A stretch of 64,000 nt of DNA from assembly GCF_001514285.1 (NCBI RefSeq), contig NZ_KQ949028.1, forward strand, positions 248,001 through 312,000. Reading direction: 5' to 3'. The notes beneath the pieces are model-generated. The model saw nothing but the letters and a program-made list of their open reading frames with translations. It was not told where the DNA came from and ran no database searches. Positions within the stretch are counted from its first letter, which is position 1. Each line of letters begins with the position of its first letter. The translations under genes and the position numbers were made by a program. Source of the DNA: Streptomyces sp. DSM 15324. GTDB lineage: Bacteria > Actinomycetota > Actinomycetes > Streptomycetales > Streptomycetaceae. Below are positions 19,427-28,377 of this stretch, one piece after another.

Positions 19427-20773
19427 ATGTCGGACGCGACGACCACCGATCTGTACGAAGTCACGATGGCCATGTCGTACCTGCGGGAGGGCATGACCGG
19501 CCCGGCGACGTTCAGCCTGTTCGTACGGGATCTGCCTCCCCGGCGCGGCTTCCTGATCGCGGCCGGGCTGGAGTCCGCCCTGGACCACCTGGCCGGCTTC
19601 CGTGTCGGCCCCGAGGACGCCGATGCCTTCGCCGCCGCGCTGCACCGGCCACCGCGAGATCTGGAGCCGCTCCTCGGCCTGGAGTTCACCGGCCGGGTGC
19701 GGGCGGTGCCGGAGGGACGGGTCGTCCTCGCGGGCGAGCCCCTGCTGGAGGTGACGGCTCCCCTTCCGACGGCGCAACTGGTGGAGACGTACGTGCTCAA
19801 CCTGCTCAGCCATCAGACGGCGATCGCCTCGAAGGCCGCGCGCTGTGTGCTCGCGGCGGCCGGGCACCCGGTCGTGGACTTCTCCCTGCGGCGCACCCAC
19901 GGCCCGCAGGCCGGATTCCAGGCCGCTCGTCTCGGCGCACTGGCCGGATTCGCCGGCACCAGCAACGTGGCCGCGGCCACCGTCCTGGGCATACCCGCCG
20001 TCGGTACCATGGCCCACTCCTACGTGGAGGCGTTCGCGTCCGAGGAGGGTGCCTTCCGGGCCTTCGCCCGCTCCCACCCCGGGCCGGTGACCCTGCTGGT
20101 GGACACCTACGACACCGAGGAGGGCGTCCACCTCGCGGCACGTGTCCTGCGGGACCTTGACCGCGGGCCCGGCTGCGCCGTCCGGCTGGACAGCGGCGAC
20201 CTCGGAGACCTCGCCGCACGCGCACGGTCGATCCTCGACGCGGCCGGCCTGCCGGACGTCCGGATCGTCGCCAGCGGCGGCCTCGACGAGTACGCCGTGG
20301 ACGACCTGGTGCGCTCCGGCGCGCCGATCGACACCTACGCCGTCGGCACGCGCGTAGGGGTGTCGGCCGACGCCCCGTATCTGGACTCCGCGTACAAGAT
20401 GGTGGAGTACGACGGCCGCCCGGTGATGAAACTGTCGTCGGCGAAGGCCACCGCACCCGGTCCGAAGCAGGTCTTCCGGCACGCCGGCTGCGTGGACGTG
20501 ATCGCTCTCGCCGACGAGCGGCCACCGGACGACGGCGTCGCGCTGCTGGAGACGGTGATGGAGAACGGCCGGCGCACCGCCGCGCGGCCCACGCTCGCCC
20601 AGTGCCGGGCGAGGTGCGCCGCGGACCTGAGCGGCCTGCCCGCCGCGGCCCGCCGGATCCGCGCACCGGCCGCGCCCCGCGCCGCGACCTCGGAGCGGCT
20701 GAACGCGCTCACCGCCCGCGTCCGGCACGGTATCGAGGAGCGGCTCGCAGCGCAGCGGTCGGTACCGACCTGA
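19427..20773 (+). CDS. pncB: nicotinate phosphoribosyltransferase
   Basis: 448 residues. DLYEVTMAMSYL at the N-terminus, the active-site motif DFSLRRTHG, LDSGDLGDLA, ASGGLDEY and AVGTRVGVS (PRPP-binding) are diagnostic. It converts nicotinate and PRPP to NaMN in the Preiss-Handler NAD salvage pathway. The ATG at 19427 is preceded by AGGAGG at 19413-19418. It sits between Rv1733c- and Rv1738-like genes; M. tuberculosis pncB2 is likewise in the DosR regulon, where NAD salvage supports non-growing cells. A second housekeeping copy elsewhere in the genome is likely. Confidence 0.94.
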   Translation: MSDATTTDLYEVTMAMSYLREGMTGPATFSLFVRDLPPRRGFLIAAGLESALDHLAGFRVGPEDADAFAAALHRPPRDLEPLLGLEFTGRVRAVPEGRVVLAGEPLLEVTAPLPTAQLVETYVLNLLSHQTAIASKAARCVLAAAGHPVVDFSLRRTHGPQAGFQAARLGALAGFAGTSNVAAATVLGIPAVGTMAHSYVEAFASEEGAFRAFARSHPGPVTLLVDTYDTEEGVHLAARVLRDLDRGPGCAVRLDSGDLGDLAARARSILDAAGLPDVRIVASGGLDEYAVDDLVRSGAPIDTYAVGTRVGVSADAPYLDSAYKMVEYDGRPVMKLSSAKATAPGPKQVFRHAGCVDVIALADERPPDDGVALLETVMENGRRTAARPTLAQCRARCAADLSGLPAAARRIRAPAAPRAATSERLNALTARVRHGIEERLAAQRSVPT

Positions 20774-20784
20774 GGAGGAAAGCG

Positions 20785-21072
20785 ATGCCGCACACGTCGG
20801 AATGGAAGGTCCGTCTCCACCTCTTCGAGGACGACGACGGAACGACGAAGGCACATCCGGTGCTGGACACCGGCACCACGGAGCTCACCGGTCACGGGTC
20901 CCCGCACCGCCATCCGGCGGACGCCGACGTCCCGGAGATCGGTGACGAGCCGGCGGCCGGCCGTGCGCTGAACGACCTGGCCAGGCAACTGCTGCAAGCC
21001 GCCGAGCGCGACATCGAGGGCGTGGGCGCACCCCGGCCCAGAACGCGCGAGACCACCGCGTGGTCCCTGTGA
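20785..21072 (+). CDS. DUF1876 (Rv1738-like) small protein
   Basis: 95 residues. WKVRLHLFEDDDGTTKAHPVLDTG is the typical start of DUF1876, followed by an amphipathic helix (AGRALNDLARQLLQAAERDIEG). The family includes M. tuberculosis Rv1738, strongly hypoxia-induced and structurally similar to ribosome hibernation factors. It starts 11 bases after pncB with AGGAGG in front of the ATG, and Hsp20 follows 57 bases later. A role in translational silencing during dormancy is inferred from the family only. Confidence 0.88.
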   Translation: MPHTSEWKVRLHLFEDDDGTTKAHPVLDTGTTELTGHGSPHRHPADADVPEIGDEPAAGRALNDLARQLLQAAERDIEGVGAPRPRTRETTAWSL

Positions 21073-21084
21073 ACCCGCATACAA

Positions 21085-21099
21085 GGCCCCATACGGGCC
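21085..21099. promoter_or_regulatory. inverted repeat upstream of hsp20
   Basis: GGCCC-CATAC-GGGCC within the 57-base gap before the Hsp20 gene. It differs in arm order from the other candidate boxes, so it may be an operator or a short RNA hairpin. Confidence 0.3.
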
Positions 21100-21129
21100 G
21101 AATTCCGTGAAACCGAGGAGGGAACACCC

Positions 21130-21588
21130 ATGACACACCCCGCACGACACACCAGCGGCGCGCTTCCGGCCGCCATGCGTGAGCTGGACGACCTCCGCAC
21201 CAGGGTGGACCAGCTCATGCACGCCGCCTTCACCGGCGGCGGATGGCCCGCGTTCGGCGGGACCGAGCCCTGGGCGCCCATGGCCGACATCGAGGACGCC
21301 GAGGACGCCTACCTGGTGGAGCTGGAGCTGCCCGGCATGGACAAGGACCAGATCACCGTCGAGGTCTCCGAGGGCGAGCTCGACGTCCACGGCGAGGTCA
21401 AGCAGCGGGAGCACGCAGGGGCGGTCCGCCGCCACACCCGCCGCATCGGCCAGTTCGACTACCGCGCGACGCTGCCGCCGAACGCCGACACCGAGCACAT
21501 CAGCGCGGAACTGACCAACGGCGTTCTCACGGTCAGAGTCCCCAAGACCGAGAAGGGCCAGACCCAGCGCATCCAGATCACCGGCTGA
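21130..21588 (+). CDS. Hsp20/alpha-crystallin small heat-shock protein
   Basis: 152 residues. The alpha-crystallin domain runs from PMADIEDAEDAYLVELELPG to about residue 145, with the C-terminal conserved LTNGVLTVRVPK and an IxI-like tail (RIQITG) that docks oligomers. It is an ATP-independent holdase. GAGGAGGG precedes the ATG. M. tuberculosis HspX is the classical DosR-regulon member of the family; the neighbours here fit the same role in long-term survival. Confidence 0.94.
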   Translation: MTHPARHTSGALPAAMRELDDLRTRVDQLMHAAFTGGGWPAFGGTEPWAPMADIEDAEDAYLVELELPGMDKDQITVEVSEGELDVHGEVKQREHAGAVRRHTRRIGQFDYRATLPPNADTEHISAELTNGVLTVRVPKTEKGQTQRIQITG

Positions 21589-21980
21589 GCCAGGAGCCCC
21601 GACACGGACGAGGTGACGCCCGTGTTCCCCGGGCCGGACGCGCACATCCACCGTCTGGAGCACGGAAGGCCCGGGACGCCTGACGCGCCCGCACCGGACA
21701 CCGGCGAGGCTGAGGCGGCCGCCCGGGGGGTCCCGCCGGCCGGTGCGGCCAACCCCGGTGACATCGGCCGACGCATGGCCGCCGAGCGCCGCAGACATCG
21801 GGCTGGCCGACGCACTGGGCATGACGGCCGCACCCACGGCGTGATCGCGGGCTCCGGGTCGGTCAGGGCCACCGCAACCCGACCAGGGTGGGCCCGACCT
21901 GTGTCGCGGTGGCTCGCGGGCGGTGCGACGGTATTCACAGGGGGGTCTCTCAGCAGCCGGACGGGAAGGCGGTGGCGGAG
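21589..21980. other. gap with a possible relic of an HTH regulator
   Basis: No intact gene. On the plus strand near 21752-21810 the peptide PGDIGRRMAAERRRH, followed one frame over by IGLADALGMTAA, resembles the start of XRE-type HTH proteins (GDIGRRVAxRREELGLTREEVAxRAGMA). The match is short and frame-broken. The USP promoter must lie in the rest. Confidence 0.35.
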
Positions 21981-22853
21981 ATGGAACTCCCGCTGGTCGT
22001 GGGCGTCGACGGATCGGACTCCAGCCTGCTGGCGGTCGACTGGGCGGTGGACGAGGCGGCACGGCACGGACTGCCGCTACGGCTGGTCCATGCCTTCCGG
22101 TGGGAGCGTTACGAGCGTGCGCTGCCGCAGTTCACCACCGGCCGTCGCGCCGGGGAGGTGATGGCGCAGAACATCGTCGCTTCCTGTGCGCAACGCGCCG
22201 GACTCCGGGAACCGGAAGTGAAGGTGTCCGAGGAGGTCCTCCCCGACGACGCCGTGTCCGCACTGCTGCGCGCGGCGCCCGACGCGTTCGCCCTGGTCGT
22301 GGGAGAACGCGGCCGAGGTGAGGTGTCCGGGCTGCTCCTGGGATCCGTCAGCCTGACCGTGGCTGCGCGCGCGGCATGCCCGGTCGTCGTGGTTCGGGGC
22401 GCCCCGCCCAACGTCCGGGGGTCCCTCGGCCGGATCGTGGTCGGCGTCGGTGACGCGGCCGAGCGCACGGGTGTCGTACGGTTCGCAGCCCGCGAGGCGC
22501 AGGCACGGGGCTGCGCCCTGACAGCCGTACGGGCATGGCGCCGCCCGGCCTTCGAGCACGGGGACAGCACCACCACCGCGGATGTCGTGGGCCCGGCACA
22601 CGACGAGCGCGCCTCAGCCGAGCTGCAGGACGCGTTGCGCGACGCCGAGCGGGAACACCCTGATCTCTCCGTCCACCGCCACACCGTCGAGGGTCCGGCC
22701 CACCGCGTCCTGCTCGACGCGGCGGCCGACGCCGACCTGGTCGTCGTCGGAGCCGAACGCAGGCACGGCCACTTCGGCCTGCAACTCGGCAGGGCTGCCC
22801 ACACCCTGCTGCACCACTCCGCGTGCCCGGTCGCCGTAGTCCCCCATCAGTAG
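21981..22853 (+). CDS. universal stress protein, tandem UspA domains
   Basis: 290 residues, two USP domains of about 145 residues. Domain 1 has PLVVGVDGSDSS and the ATP motif G-ER-G-(9)-GS (GERGRGEVSGLLLGS). In domain 2 the equivalent GAERRHGHFGLQLGR has Arg in place of the second Gly and of the Ser, so nucleotide binding there is doubtful. M. tuberculosis Rv2623, a DosR-regulon USP, has the same tandem build. GGCGGAG precedes the ATG at 21981. The gene converges on the formate dehydrogenase gene with one base between the stops. Confidence 0.93.
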   Translation: MELPLVVGVDGSDSSLLAVDWAVDEAARHGLPLRLVHAFRWERYERALPQFTTGRRAGEVMAQNIVASCAQRAGLREPEVKVSEEVLPDDAVSALLRAAPDAFALVVGERGRGEVSGLLLGSVSLTVAARAACPVVVVRGAPPNVRGSLGRIVVGVGDAAERTGVVRFAAREAQARGCALTAVRAWRRPAFEHGDSTTTADVVGPAHDERASAELQDALRDAEREHPDLSVHRHTVEGPAHRVLLDAAADADLVVVGAERRHGHFGLQLGRAAHTLLHHSACPVAVVPHQ

Positions 22854-22854
22854 A

Positions 22855-25596
22855 TCACCCGGGGCCGTCCCCGATCTCCTGGCCGGCCGACGCATTGACT
22901 ACGCCGTGAACACGTACAGCGGTGACCTTGTACTCGGGGCAGGACGTGACGGTGTCCACATGGTCGGAGGTGAGGCGGTTCACCCCGCTCGCGGGGAAGT
23001 GGAAGGAGCTGAACACCTGGCCGGGGGCCGTCTGCTCACTGACGCGGGCAATGAGCCGGGCGCTGCCGTGGCGGCTCTCGACGCTGACCGGCGCCCCCTC
23101 CCGTACGTCGTACCGAACGGCGTCGTCGGGGTGGAGGTCGAGGTGGTCGACGGGATCGAGTGCGAGGTTGCCGCCGCGGCGGGTCATGCTGCCCGAGTTG
23201 TAGTGCGCCCAGCGCCGCCCGGTGACCAGGAGCAGCGGGTAGTCGTCGTCGGGTTGCTCACCGGGCGGGAGGTACGGGGCTGCGGAGAGGTGGGCCCGCC
23301 CGTCCGGCGTGGCGAACCGCTCCTCGTACAGTTTGGCCTCCCCCGGGCGCCCGGGGTCGGGGCACGGCCACGGCACGGCGCCCTCCCGGTCCAGCCGTTC
23401 ATGGGAGAGACCGGCGAAGACGGGCGCGGCCCGCCCGCATTCGGCCAGGGCGTGGGCCGGAGTGGGGCAGCCCAGGTCGGCCCCCATCGCGGCGGCGAGG
23501 GCGTGGACGATGCCGAAGTCGCTCCGTGCCTCACCCGGCGGAGGCACGGCGGGGCGGACCCGCTGGAACCGTCGGTCGAAGTTGACGAAGGTGCCGTCCT
23601 TCTCCAGCCAGGACGCGGCCGGCAGGACGACGTCGGCATGGCGGGCGGTCTCGGACAGGAAGAGTTCATTGCACACGACGAGAGGGCACGCCCGAAGTGC
23701 TTCGGTCACCCGGTTGCTGTCGGGGTCGGTCGCGCAGACGTCCTCGCCGATGACCCACAGCGCGCGCAGGTTGCCGGCCCGCGCGGCGGCGAACATGTCC
23801 GGTATCCGCAGACCTGGGCGTTCCGGAGTCCGTACACCCCACACAGCTTCAGCCCTGGATCGTACGGCGGGGTCGGTCACCTTCCCGTAGCCGGGCAGCA
23901 GGTCGGGCAGAGCGCCCATGTCCGAGGCGCCCTGGACGTTGTTCTGGCCGCGCAACGGGTTCACACCGTACCCGCGGTCGGTGCCGACGGCGCCGCGCAG
24001 GATCGCCAGGTTGGCCAGTGAACGCACGCCGTCGGTGCCGTGCAGGTGCTCGGTGACGCCGAGGCCGTAGACGATGGCGGGCCGCTCGGCCCTGCCGTAC
24101 AGGCGCGCGGCGGCGACCAGGTCCGCGGCGGGTACCCCGGTGATCTCCGCGACCAGGTCGGGCGGGTAGTCCTCCAGCAGCCGGGTGAGCTCCGGAAGGC
24201 CGGTGGCCCGCTCGCGCAGGAACTCCTCGTCGGCCAGTCCTTCGGTGACCAGGACGTGGGCGAGCCCGTGGAAGAGCGCCACGTTGGTGCCGGGGCGGGG
24301 CCGCAGATGGACGTCGGCGTGCGGGGCGAGCCCCACGGCGCGGGGGTCGGCGACGATCAGCTCGGCTCCGCGCAGTACGCGCTGGAGCAGCCGCGCGCCG
24401 ACCACCGGGTGGGCTTCGACGGGATTGGCGCCGACCACGAGCAGGCAGTCGGACCGCTCCACGTCGTCGAAGCAGTCGGTGCCGCCGGAGAGCCCGAAGG
24501 AGGCGGTGAGGCCGGCGGCGGAGGGGGAGTGGCACAGGCGGGAGCAGTTGTCGATGTTGTTGGTTCCGATGACGGTCCGCATGAACTTCTGGACGAGGTA
24601 GTTCTCCTCGTTGGTGGCGCGGGCGGAGGAGATCGCTGCCACGGCGTCCGCGCCGCCGTCCGAGACGGCCGCGCGCATCCCGACGGCGACGTGCCCGAGC
24701 GCCTCCTCCCAGCTCGCCGGCTCCAGGCGGCCGTCGCGCCGCAGGAGGGGCCGGGTGAGCCTTTCGGGGGAGGTGAGATATCCGTGTGCGAAGCGCCCTT
24801 TGACGCAGGCGTGTCCCTGGTTGACCGGGCCGTCCCGGGCGGGGAGGACCGCCGTGACCTCGCTGCCTGCGGTGACGACGTCGAGGGCACACCCGACACC
24901 GCAGTAACCGCACGTCGTACGTGTCGCGGTCGGCCGGTGGGCGGAGGTGAGTCCGCGTCCTGGTCCCGGTTCGATGATCGCGCCGGTGGGACAGGTGTCC
25001 ACGCATCCGCCGCAGGCCACGCAGTCGGATTCGGCCCAGGGCCCGCCGTTTCCGGGAGCGACCACGGTGTCGGCGCCCCGGCCGGTCAGGGTCAGGGCGA
25101 AGGTGCCCTGCACTTCGGCACACATGCGGACGCACCGCCCGCAGGCGATGCAGAGGTCCCGGTCCAACTGGACGTACGGGTGGGAGCCGTCCCTGCCCCT
25201 GCCTCCGGCAGCGCGAGCCGTGTCGGGGCCGATGCCCAACGACCGGCAGACCTCGGCCAGTTCGCTGAGGTTGTCCTCGGAGAGGGCGCGGGGAGGCAAG
25301 GCAGAGGCGATGAGTTCGACCGCGTCCCGGCGTAGGTGCCGGAGATCGTCGGCGGCGGCCTCCACACGCGTCCCCGACGCGGCCGGTGTCACGCAGGCCG
25401 CCACGACCGAGTCGTCGGCCCGCACGAGACACGTACGGCACGACCCGGCTGGGCTGAGCCGGTCGTCGGAGCACAGCGCGGGCAGCTCGACACCGGCCGC
25501 CCGCACGGCCGCGAGCAGTGACGCTCCCTCGGGAACAGCGACGGCCGTACCGTCGACCTGGACCTCGACCTCGACCTCGATCTCGCTCCCGGTCAT
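22855..25596 (-). CDS. molybdopterin formate dehydrogenase alpha subunit (NAD-dependent type)
   Basis: 913 residues. From the N-terminus: a [2Fe-2S] ferredoxin domain (CSDDRLSPAGSCRTC), a NuoG-like helical/His-Cys segment, two [4Fe-4S] motifs (CIACGRCVRMC and CVACGGCVDTCP), a [4Fe-4S] motif of the Mo domain (CGYCGVGC), and the bis-MGD domain. NCSRLCHSPSAAG contains a Cys (not Sec) Mo ligand with the adjacent His of formate dehydrogenases. The C-terminal domain has GRRWAHYNSGSMTRR. It would oxidise formate and pass electrons to the NuoEF-like partner, whose gene it overlaps (ATGA at 25596). Cytoplasmic, no Tat signal. Confidence 0.93.
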   Translation of the reverse strand: MTGSEIEVEVEVQVDGTAVAVPEGASLLAAVRAAGVELPALCSDDRLSPAGSCRTCLVRADDSVVAACVTPAASGTRVEAAADDLRHLRRDAVELIASALPPRALSEDNLSELAEVCRSLGIGPDTARAAGGRGRDGSHPYVQLDRDLCIACGRCVRMCAEVQGTFALTLTGRGADTVVAPGNGGPWAESDCVACGGCVDTCPTGAIIEPGPGRGLTSAHRPTATRTTCGYCGVGCALDVVTAGSEVTAVLPARDGPVNQGHACVKGRFAHGYLTSPERLTRPLLRRDGRLEPASWEEALGHVAVGMRAAVSDGGADAVAAISSARATNEENYLVQKFMRTVIGTNNIDNCSRLCHSPSAAGLTASFGLSGGTDCFDDVERSDCLLVVGANPVEAHPVVGARLLQRVLRGAELIVADPRAVGLAPHADVHLRPRPGTNVALFHGLAHVLVTEGLADEEFLRERATGLPELTRLLEDYPPDLVAEITGVPAADLVAAARLYGRAERPAIVYGLGVTEHLHGTDGVRSLANLAILRGAVGTDRGYGVNPLRGQNNVQGASDMGALPDLLPGYGKVTDPAVRSRAEAVWGVRTPERPGLRIPDMFAAARAGNLRALWVIGEDVCATDPDSNRVTEALRACPLVVCNELFLSETARHADVVLPAASWLEKDGTFVNFDRRFQRVRPAVPPPGEARSDFGIVHALAAAMGADLGCPTPAHALAECGRAAPVFAGLSHERLDREGAVPWPCPDPGRPGEAKLYEERFATPDGRAHLSAAPYLPPGEQPDDDYPLLLVTGRRWAHYNSGSMTRRGGNLALDPVDHLDLHPDDAVRYDVREGAPVSVESRHGSARLIARVSEQTAPGQVFSSFHFPASGVNRLTSDHVDTVTSCPEYKVTAVRVHGVVNASAGQEIGDGPG

Positions 25597-27278
25597 GACG
25601 CCCACCCCGGCAGGCGCTCTCCGTAGGCGCGGGCGAGGCTGCGCACGGCGGGTGGGATGCGCCGCCCGAAGGCGCACAGGCTCGCCTCGGCCAGAACACG
25701 TCCCAGCCGTTCCCATTCAGGGCCGGGCGGGGTGTCGGCGGACGCCAGCTCCAGGCCACGACGCGAGCCCACACGGCAGGGGGAACAGGCGCCACAGCTC
25801 TCCGCCGCTGCGAACTGCCAGATGTGCCGCAGCGCTTCCTGCGGGGTGACCCGCCGGTCGAACGCGACCAGCCCGGCATGACCGAGCGCTGCGCCACGCG
25901 AAGTGAGGTCGGCGGTGGTCAGCGGTACGTCCAGCGCGTCGGGGCCGAGGAAACCGCCCAATGGACCGCCGACCTGCAACGCGGCGAGCTCGCTGCCGTC
26001 CCTGAGACCGCCGCCCAGCTCGGTGACGATCCGCGGCAGTGGGGTGCCCAGCTCGACCTCGTACGCCCCGGGCCGGGCGAACCCCTCCGACAGGCAGACC
26101 AGCTTCGTCCCGGTCTCGTCGAGGCTCCCTCGCCGCGCGTACGCCGCTCCGCCCCGCGAGACGATCCACGGGACGGAGGCAAGGGTCTCGACGTTGTTCA
26201 CCACCGTCGGCGCGCCCCACAGACCGTGCCGGGTGGGGTAGGGCGGACGTGGACGGGCACAGCCCCGGTCTCCCTCCAGGCTCGCGATCAGGGCGGTCTC
26301 CTCGCCGGCGACGTAAGATCCCGCGCCCTCCACCACCTCGACGTCCAGAGCGGTGTCCGTGCCGTGCACGGACGAGCCGAAGTGCCCGTCGTCGTACGCC
26401 TGCCCGACCGCCTCCCGCATCCGCGCCAGCGCGAGCGGGTACTCCGAGCGCACCAGAACCACGCCCCGGCCTGCCCCGCACGCGAAGCAGGCCAGGGCCA
26501 AGCCTTCCAGCACCCGCTCCGGCTCCGCCTCCATCAACAGCCGGTCGGCGTAGGAGCCGGGGTCCCCCTCGTCCCCGTTGGCCACGACGACCGTGCCGGG
26601 CGCCCGGCCGGCCGCCTCCCACTTGGAGGCCACCCGGAAACCGGCGCCACCGCGCCCTCGTAGCCCGGATGCGGCCACCTCCAGTCGGACCTCGTCCGAA
26701 GAGCCGGCGCTGACCACCCGCGGCCAGACCTGCCACGGGAGCTCGCCGGCGACCACCCCACCCAGCAGCACGGGGTCGCCGGTGTCGTCGGCCGCCGGGA
26801 TCGCCGGTGCCCGCGGGGGCTCGCGTCCGGCGAGCTGCCCGGCCAGTGCTGGGCCGACGCGGGGGGTGTCCCCGTCGAGCGCGGCAGGACCCGCGTAGCA
26901 GTACCCCAGACAGCGGACGGCCTGCAGTGAGGTCCCGCCGTCCGGTGAGGCCATGCCCACGGTGACACCCAGCTCGTGCTCCACCTCCGTGAGGTGTTGT
27001 CCGGCCTGTGCGGCGAAGCACGCCGTCCCTGCACAGACGCGGACATGACGGCGGCCGCGGGGGGAGGCGAGGTCCGCGTAGTACCCGGCCGGTCCGAGCG
27101 CGGCGGCAGCGGGAAGGCTCATCTCGGCGGCGACAGCCGGAGCCCAGGTCTCGGGGCTGTCCGTGGTTCCGGCCCTGGCCTCTGCCAGCGACTCGATCAG
27201 TCGGCGTCCAGGCCGGCCACGCCGGTCGGCCAAGGCCTGCAACGCGTCGAAACGGTCCGCGCGGCCCACGGGAGTCAT
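25593..27278 (-). CDS. formate dehydrogenase beta subunit (NuoE-NuoF fusion)
   Basis: 561 residues. The N-terminal ~150 residues are NuoE-like with a thioredoxin-fold [2Fe-2S] site (CAGTACF ... CLGYCYAGP). From ~190 on it is NuoF-like: GLRGRGGAGFRVASKW (NADH), NGDEGDPGSYADR (FMN), AGSYVAGEETALI, an SLBB region, and the C-terminal cluster CGACSPCRVG...CAFG. With the alpha subunit it forms an NAD+-reducing formate dehydrogenase like those of methylotrophs. ATG at 27278 preceded by a weak GAGG. A formate-to-NADH route could hold redox balance during hypoxia (inference). Confidence 0.92.
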   Translation of the reverse strand: MTPVGRADRFDALQALADRRGRPGRRLIESLAEARAGTTDSPETWAPAVAAEMSLPAAAALGPAGYYADLASPRGRRHVRVCAGTACFAAQAGQHLTEVEHELGVTVGMASPDGGTSLQAVRCLGYCYAGPAALDGDTPRVGPALAGQLAGREPPRAPAIPAADDTGDPVLLGGVVAGELPWQVWPRVVSAGSSDEVRLEVAASGLRGRGGAGFRVASKWEAAGRAPGTVVVANGDEGDPGSYADRLLMEAEPERVLEGLALACFACGAGRGVVLVRSEYPLALARMREAVGQAYDDGHFGSSVHGTDTALDVEVVEGAGSYVAGEETALIASLEGDRGCARPRPPYPTRHGLWGAPTVVNNVETLASVPWIVSRGGAAYARRGSLDETGTKLVCLSEGFARPGAYEVELGTPLPRIVTELGGGLRDGSELAALQVGGPLGGFLGPDALDVPLTTADLTSRGAALGHAGLVAFDRRVTPQEALRHIWQFAAAESCGACSPCRVGSRRGLELASADTPPGPEWERLGRVLAEASLCAFGRRIPPAVRSLARAYGERLPGWAS

Positions 27279-27389
27279 GACCTCATCGTGGAGCCGGTAA
27301 CCAGGGACCGCAATCCGGGCAACGGCCCTGTCCGCTGCTCGACGTGACCCTTGCAGTGGGAGGCCGCCTGAGCGGGGGCAGCAGACGAT

Positions 27390-27705
27390 GTGCGGGCTCG
27401 CGTTGTCTCCGCAGTCTTCACACCTGGCCCGGAAGGGTGCGTCGGGGGCGTCGCGGCTTCCGTCCTCGTACTGGCAGGTCTGGCCCTCACCGCCACGGCG
27501 GGACGGAGTACGAGCACCCAACAGGCCGACACCGTCTCCACGATGTATGTGGCCTCCGCGCTGCTGACGGCGTTCGGGGGCGGCGTCTTCGCCGTCTTCT
27601 TCTTCGGTGTGGCCAAAGTGATCTTCCGGACGGGCGCCATGGCCACATGGCTGGGCCGGCTCTCGGTCGTCGCGGCACTGCTGTGCGCCTGTGCCTTCAT
27701 GACGC
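27390..27705 (+). pseudogene. truncated membrane protein remnant
   Basis: From a GTG at 27390 the frame encodes hydrophobic helices (ASVLVLAGLALTATAG, VASALLTAFGGGVFAVFFFGVAK, LSVVAALLCACAF) that look like a small multi-pass membrane protein. The frame then runs into antisense of the DUF2252 remnant with no natural end. No ribosome site is clear at the start. It is most likely a 3'-truncated gene; the family was not recognised. Confidence 0.45.
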
Positions 27706-27920
27706 CGGGACCCGTCCGGCCTGGATGGCATCGACCAGGGCCTGGTGGTCCTTCTCGTTCTGATCCGCGTACAGCTCGGCGAAGGTCACCAGCGCGCGGT
27801 CGAAGGAGTCGCCGCCGCCCAGGTACGCGGCGATCGCGATACGGTCCCCCGACCTGGCGTGGGCGCGGGCCAGCGTGGCACATGAGCCGCTGGCCGGCGA
27901 CGACCCGCTCGCCCCCGGGT
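27697..27920 (-). pseudogene. C-terminal remnant of a DUF2252 protein
   Basis: On the minus strand ERVVAGQRLM (27881-27916) is followed, in another frame, by ATLARAHARSGDRIAIAAYL, FAELYADQNEKDH and ALVDAIQAGR, ending at a natural stop at 27697. These are C-terminal motifs of DUF2252, in the right order, but about 50 residues between QRLM and ATLARAH are deleted and the frame changes there. The first ~350 residues of the usual gene are absent. Confidence 0.75.
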
Positions 27921-27935
27921 GCTGAACGTGGAATC

Positions 27936-28377
27936 CTCTTCAGCTCGGCGGGCGTGCCGACCAGCTGCCCCTCGACTCGGCAACACCCATCACGGAGCAG
28001 GCGGTACAACGGAAGGCTCCCGCAGGCCCGATGCCTGCGGGAGCCTTCCTTCGGAAGTTCTCGGCCGGGGGATGGCAGACCACCCGCACCTCGGTCAGGC
28101 CGGCGGCCCCGGTCTGGCGGGTCATGTGCTCGATGAGGAGCCTTCGGTGACGGTGCGGTAGTCCTTGACGGCTGCCACCAGGGCGGCGGTGGTGGAGGCG
28201 TCCGGCATCGCGGTCATCTCCGCTGCGAAATGATCTTCGAGGGGGAAGGAGCTGACCCGGGCGGGGGGACGCAGGGCCGCCGTTGGGCAGCGGCGGCTCT
28301 TCGGCCTCGCCGACACCCCCTACAAGCAGCAGATCAGCCGGATCGGAGACCGGTCGCTGCCCCTGCTGCGCCTGCCG
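27936..28377. other. gene-free stretch with an orphan terminator
   Basis: Contains the strong hairpin at 28011-28049 and otherwise only short frames that I cannot assign. A plus-strand peptide near 28297-28380 (RRLFGLADTPYKQQISRIGD) looks protein-like but has no start and was not identified. Confidence 0.5.
28011..28051. terminator. strong 17-bp hairpin, probable transcription terminator
   Basis: GGAAGGCTCCCGCAGGC pairs perfectly with its complement at 28033-28049 around a CCGAT loop. The stem begins GGAA and ends TTCC followed by TT, so a short U-rich end exists on either strand. No intact gene ends beside it, so it may have served a gene that has decayed. Confidence 0.6.

Noticed and set aside
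24040..25335. A long plus-strand open frame opposite the formate dehydrogenase alpha gene
   Set aside because: The peptide is Gly/Val/Arg-rich shadow sequence; the minus strand encodes all expected iron-sulfur and molybdopterin motifs.
28011..28049. The 17-bp hairpin as a tRNA arm or phage attachment site
   Set aside because: No cloverleaf can be drawn around it and no integrase or direct repeat is nearby; a terminator explains it better.
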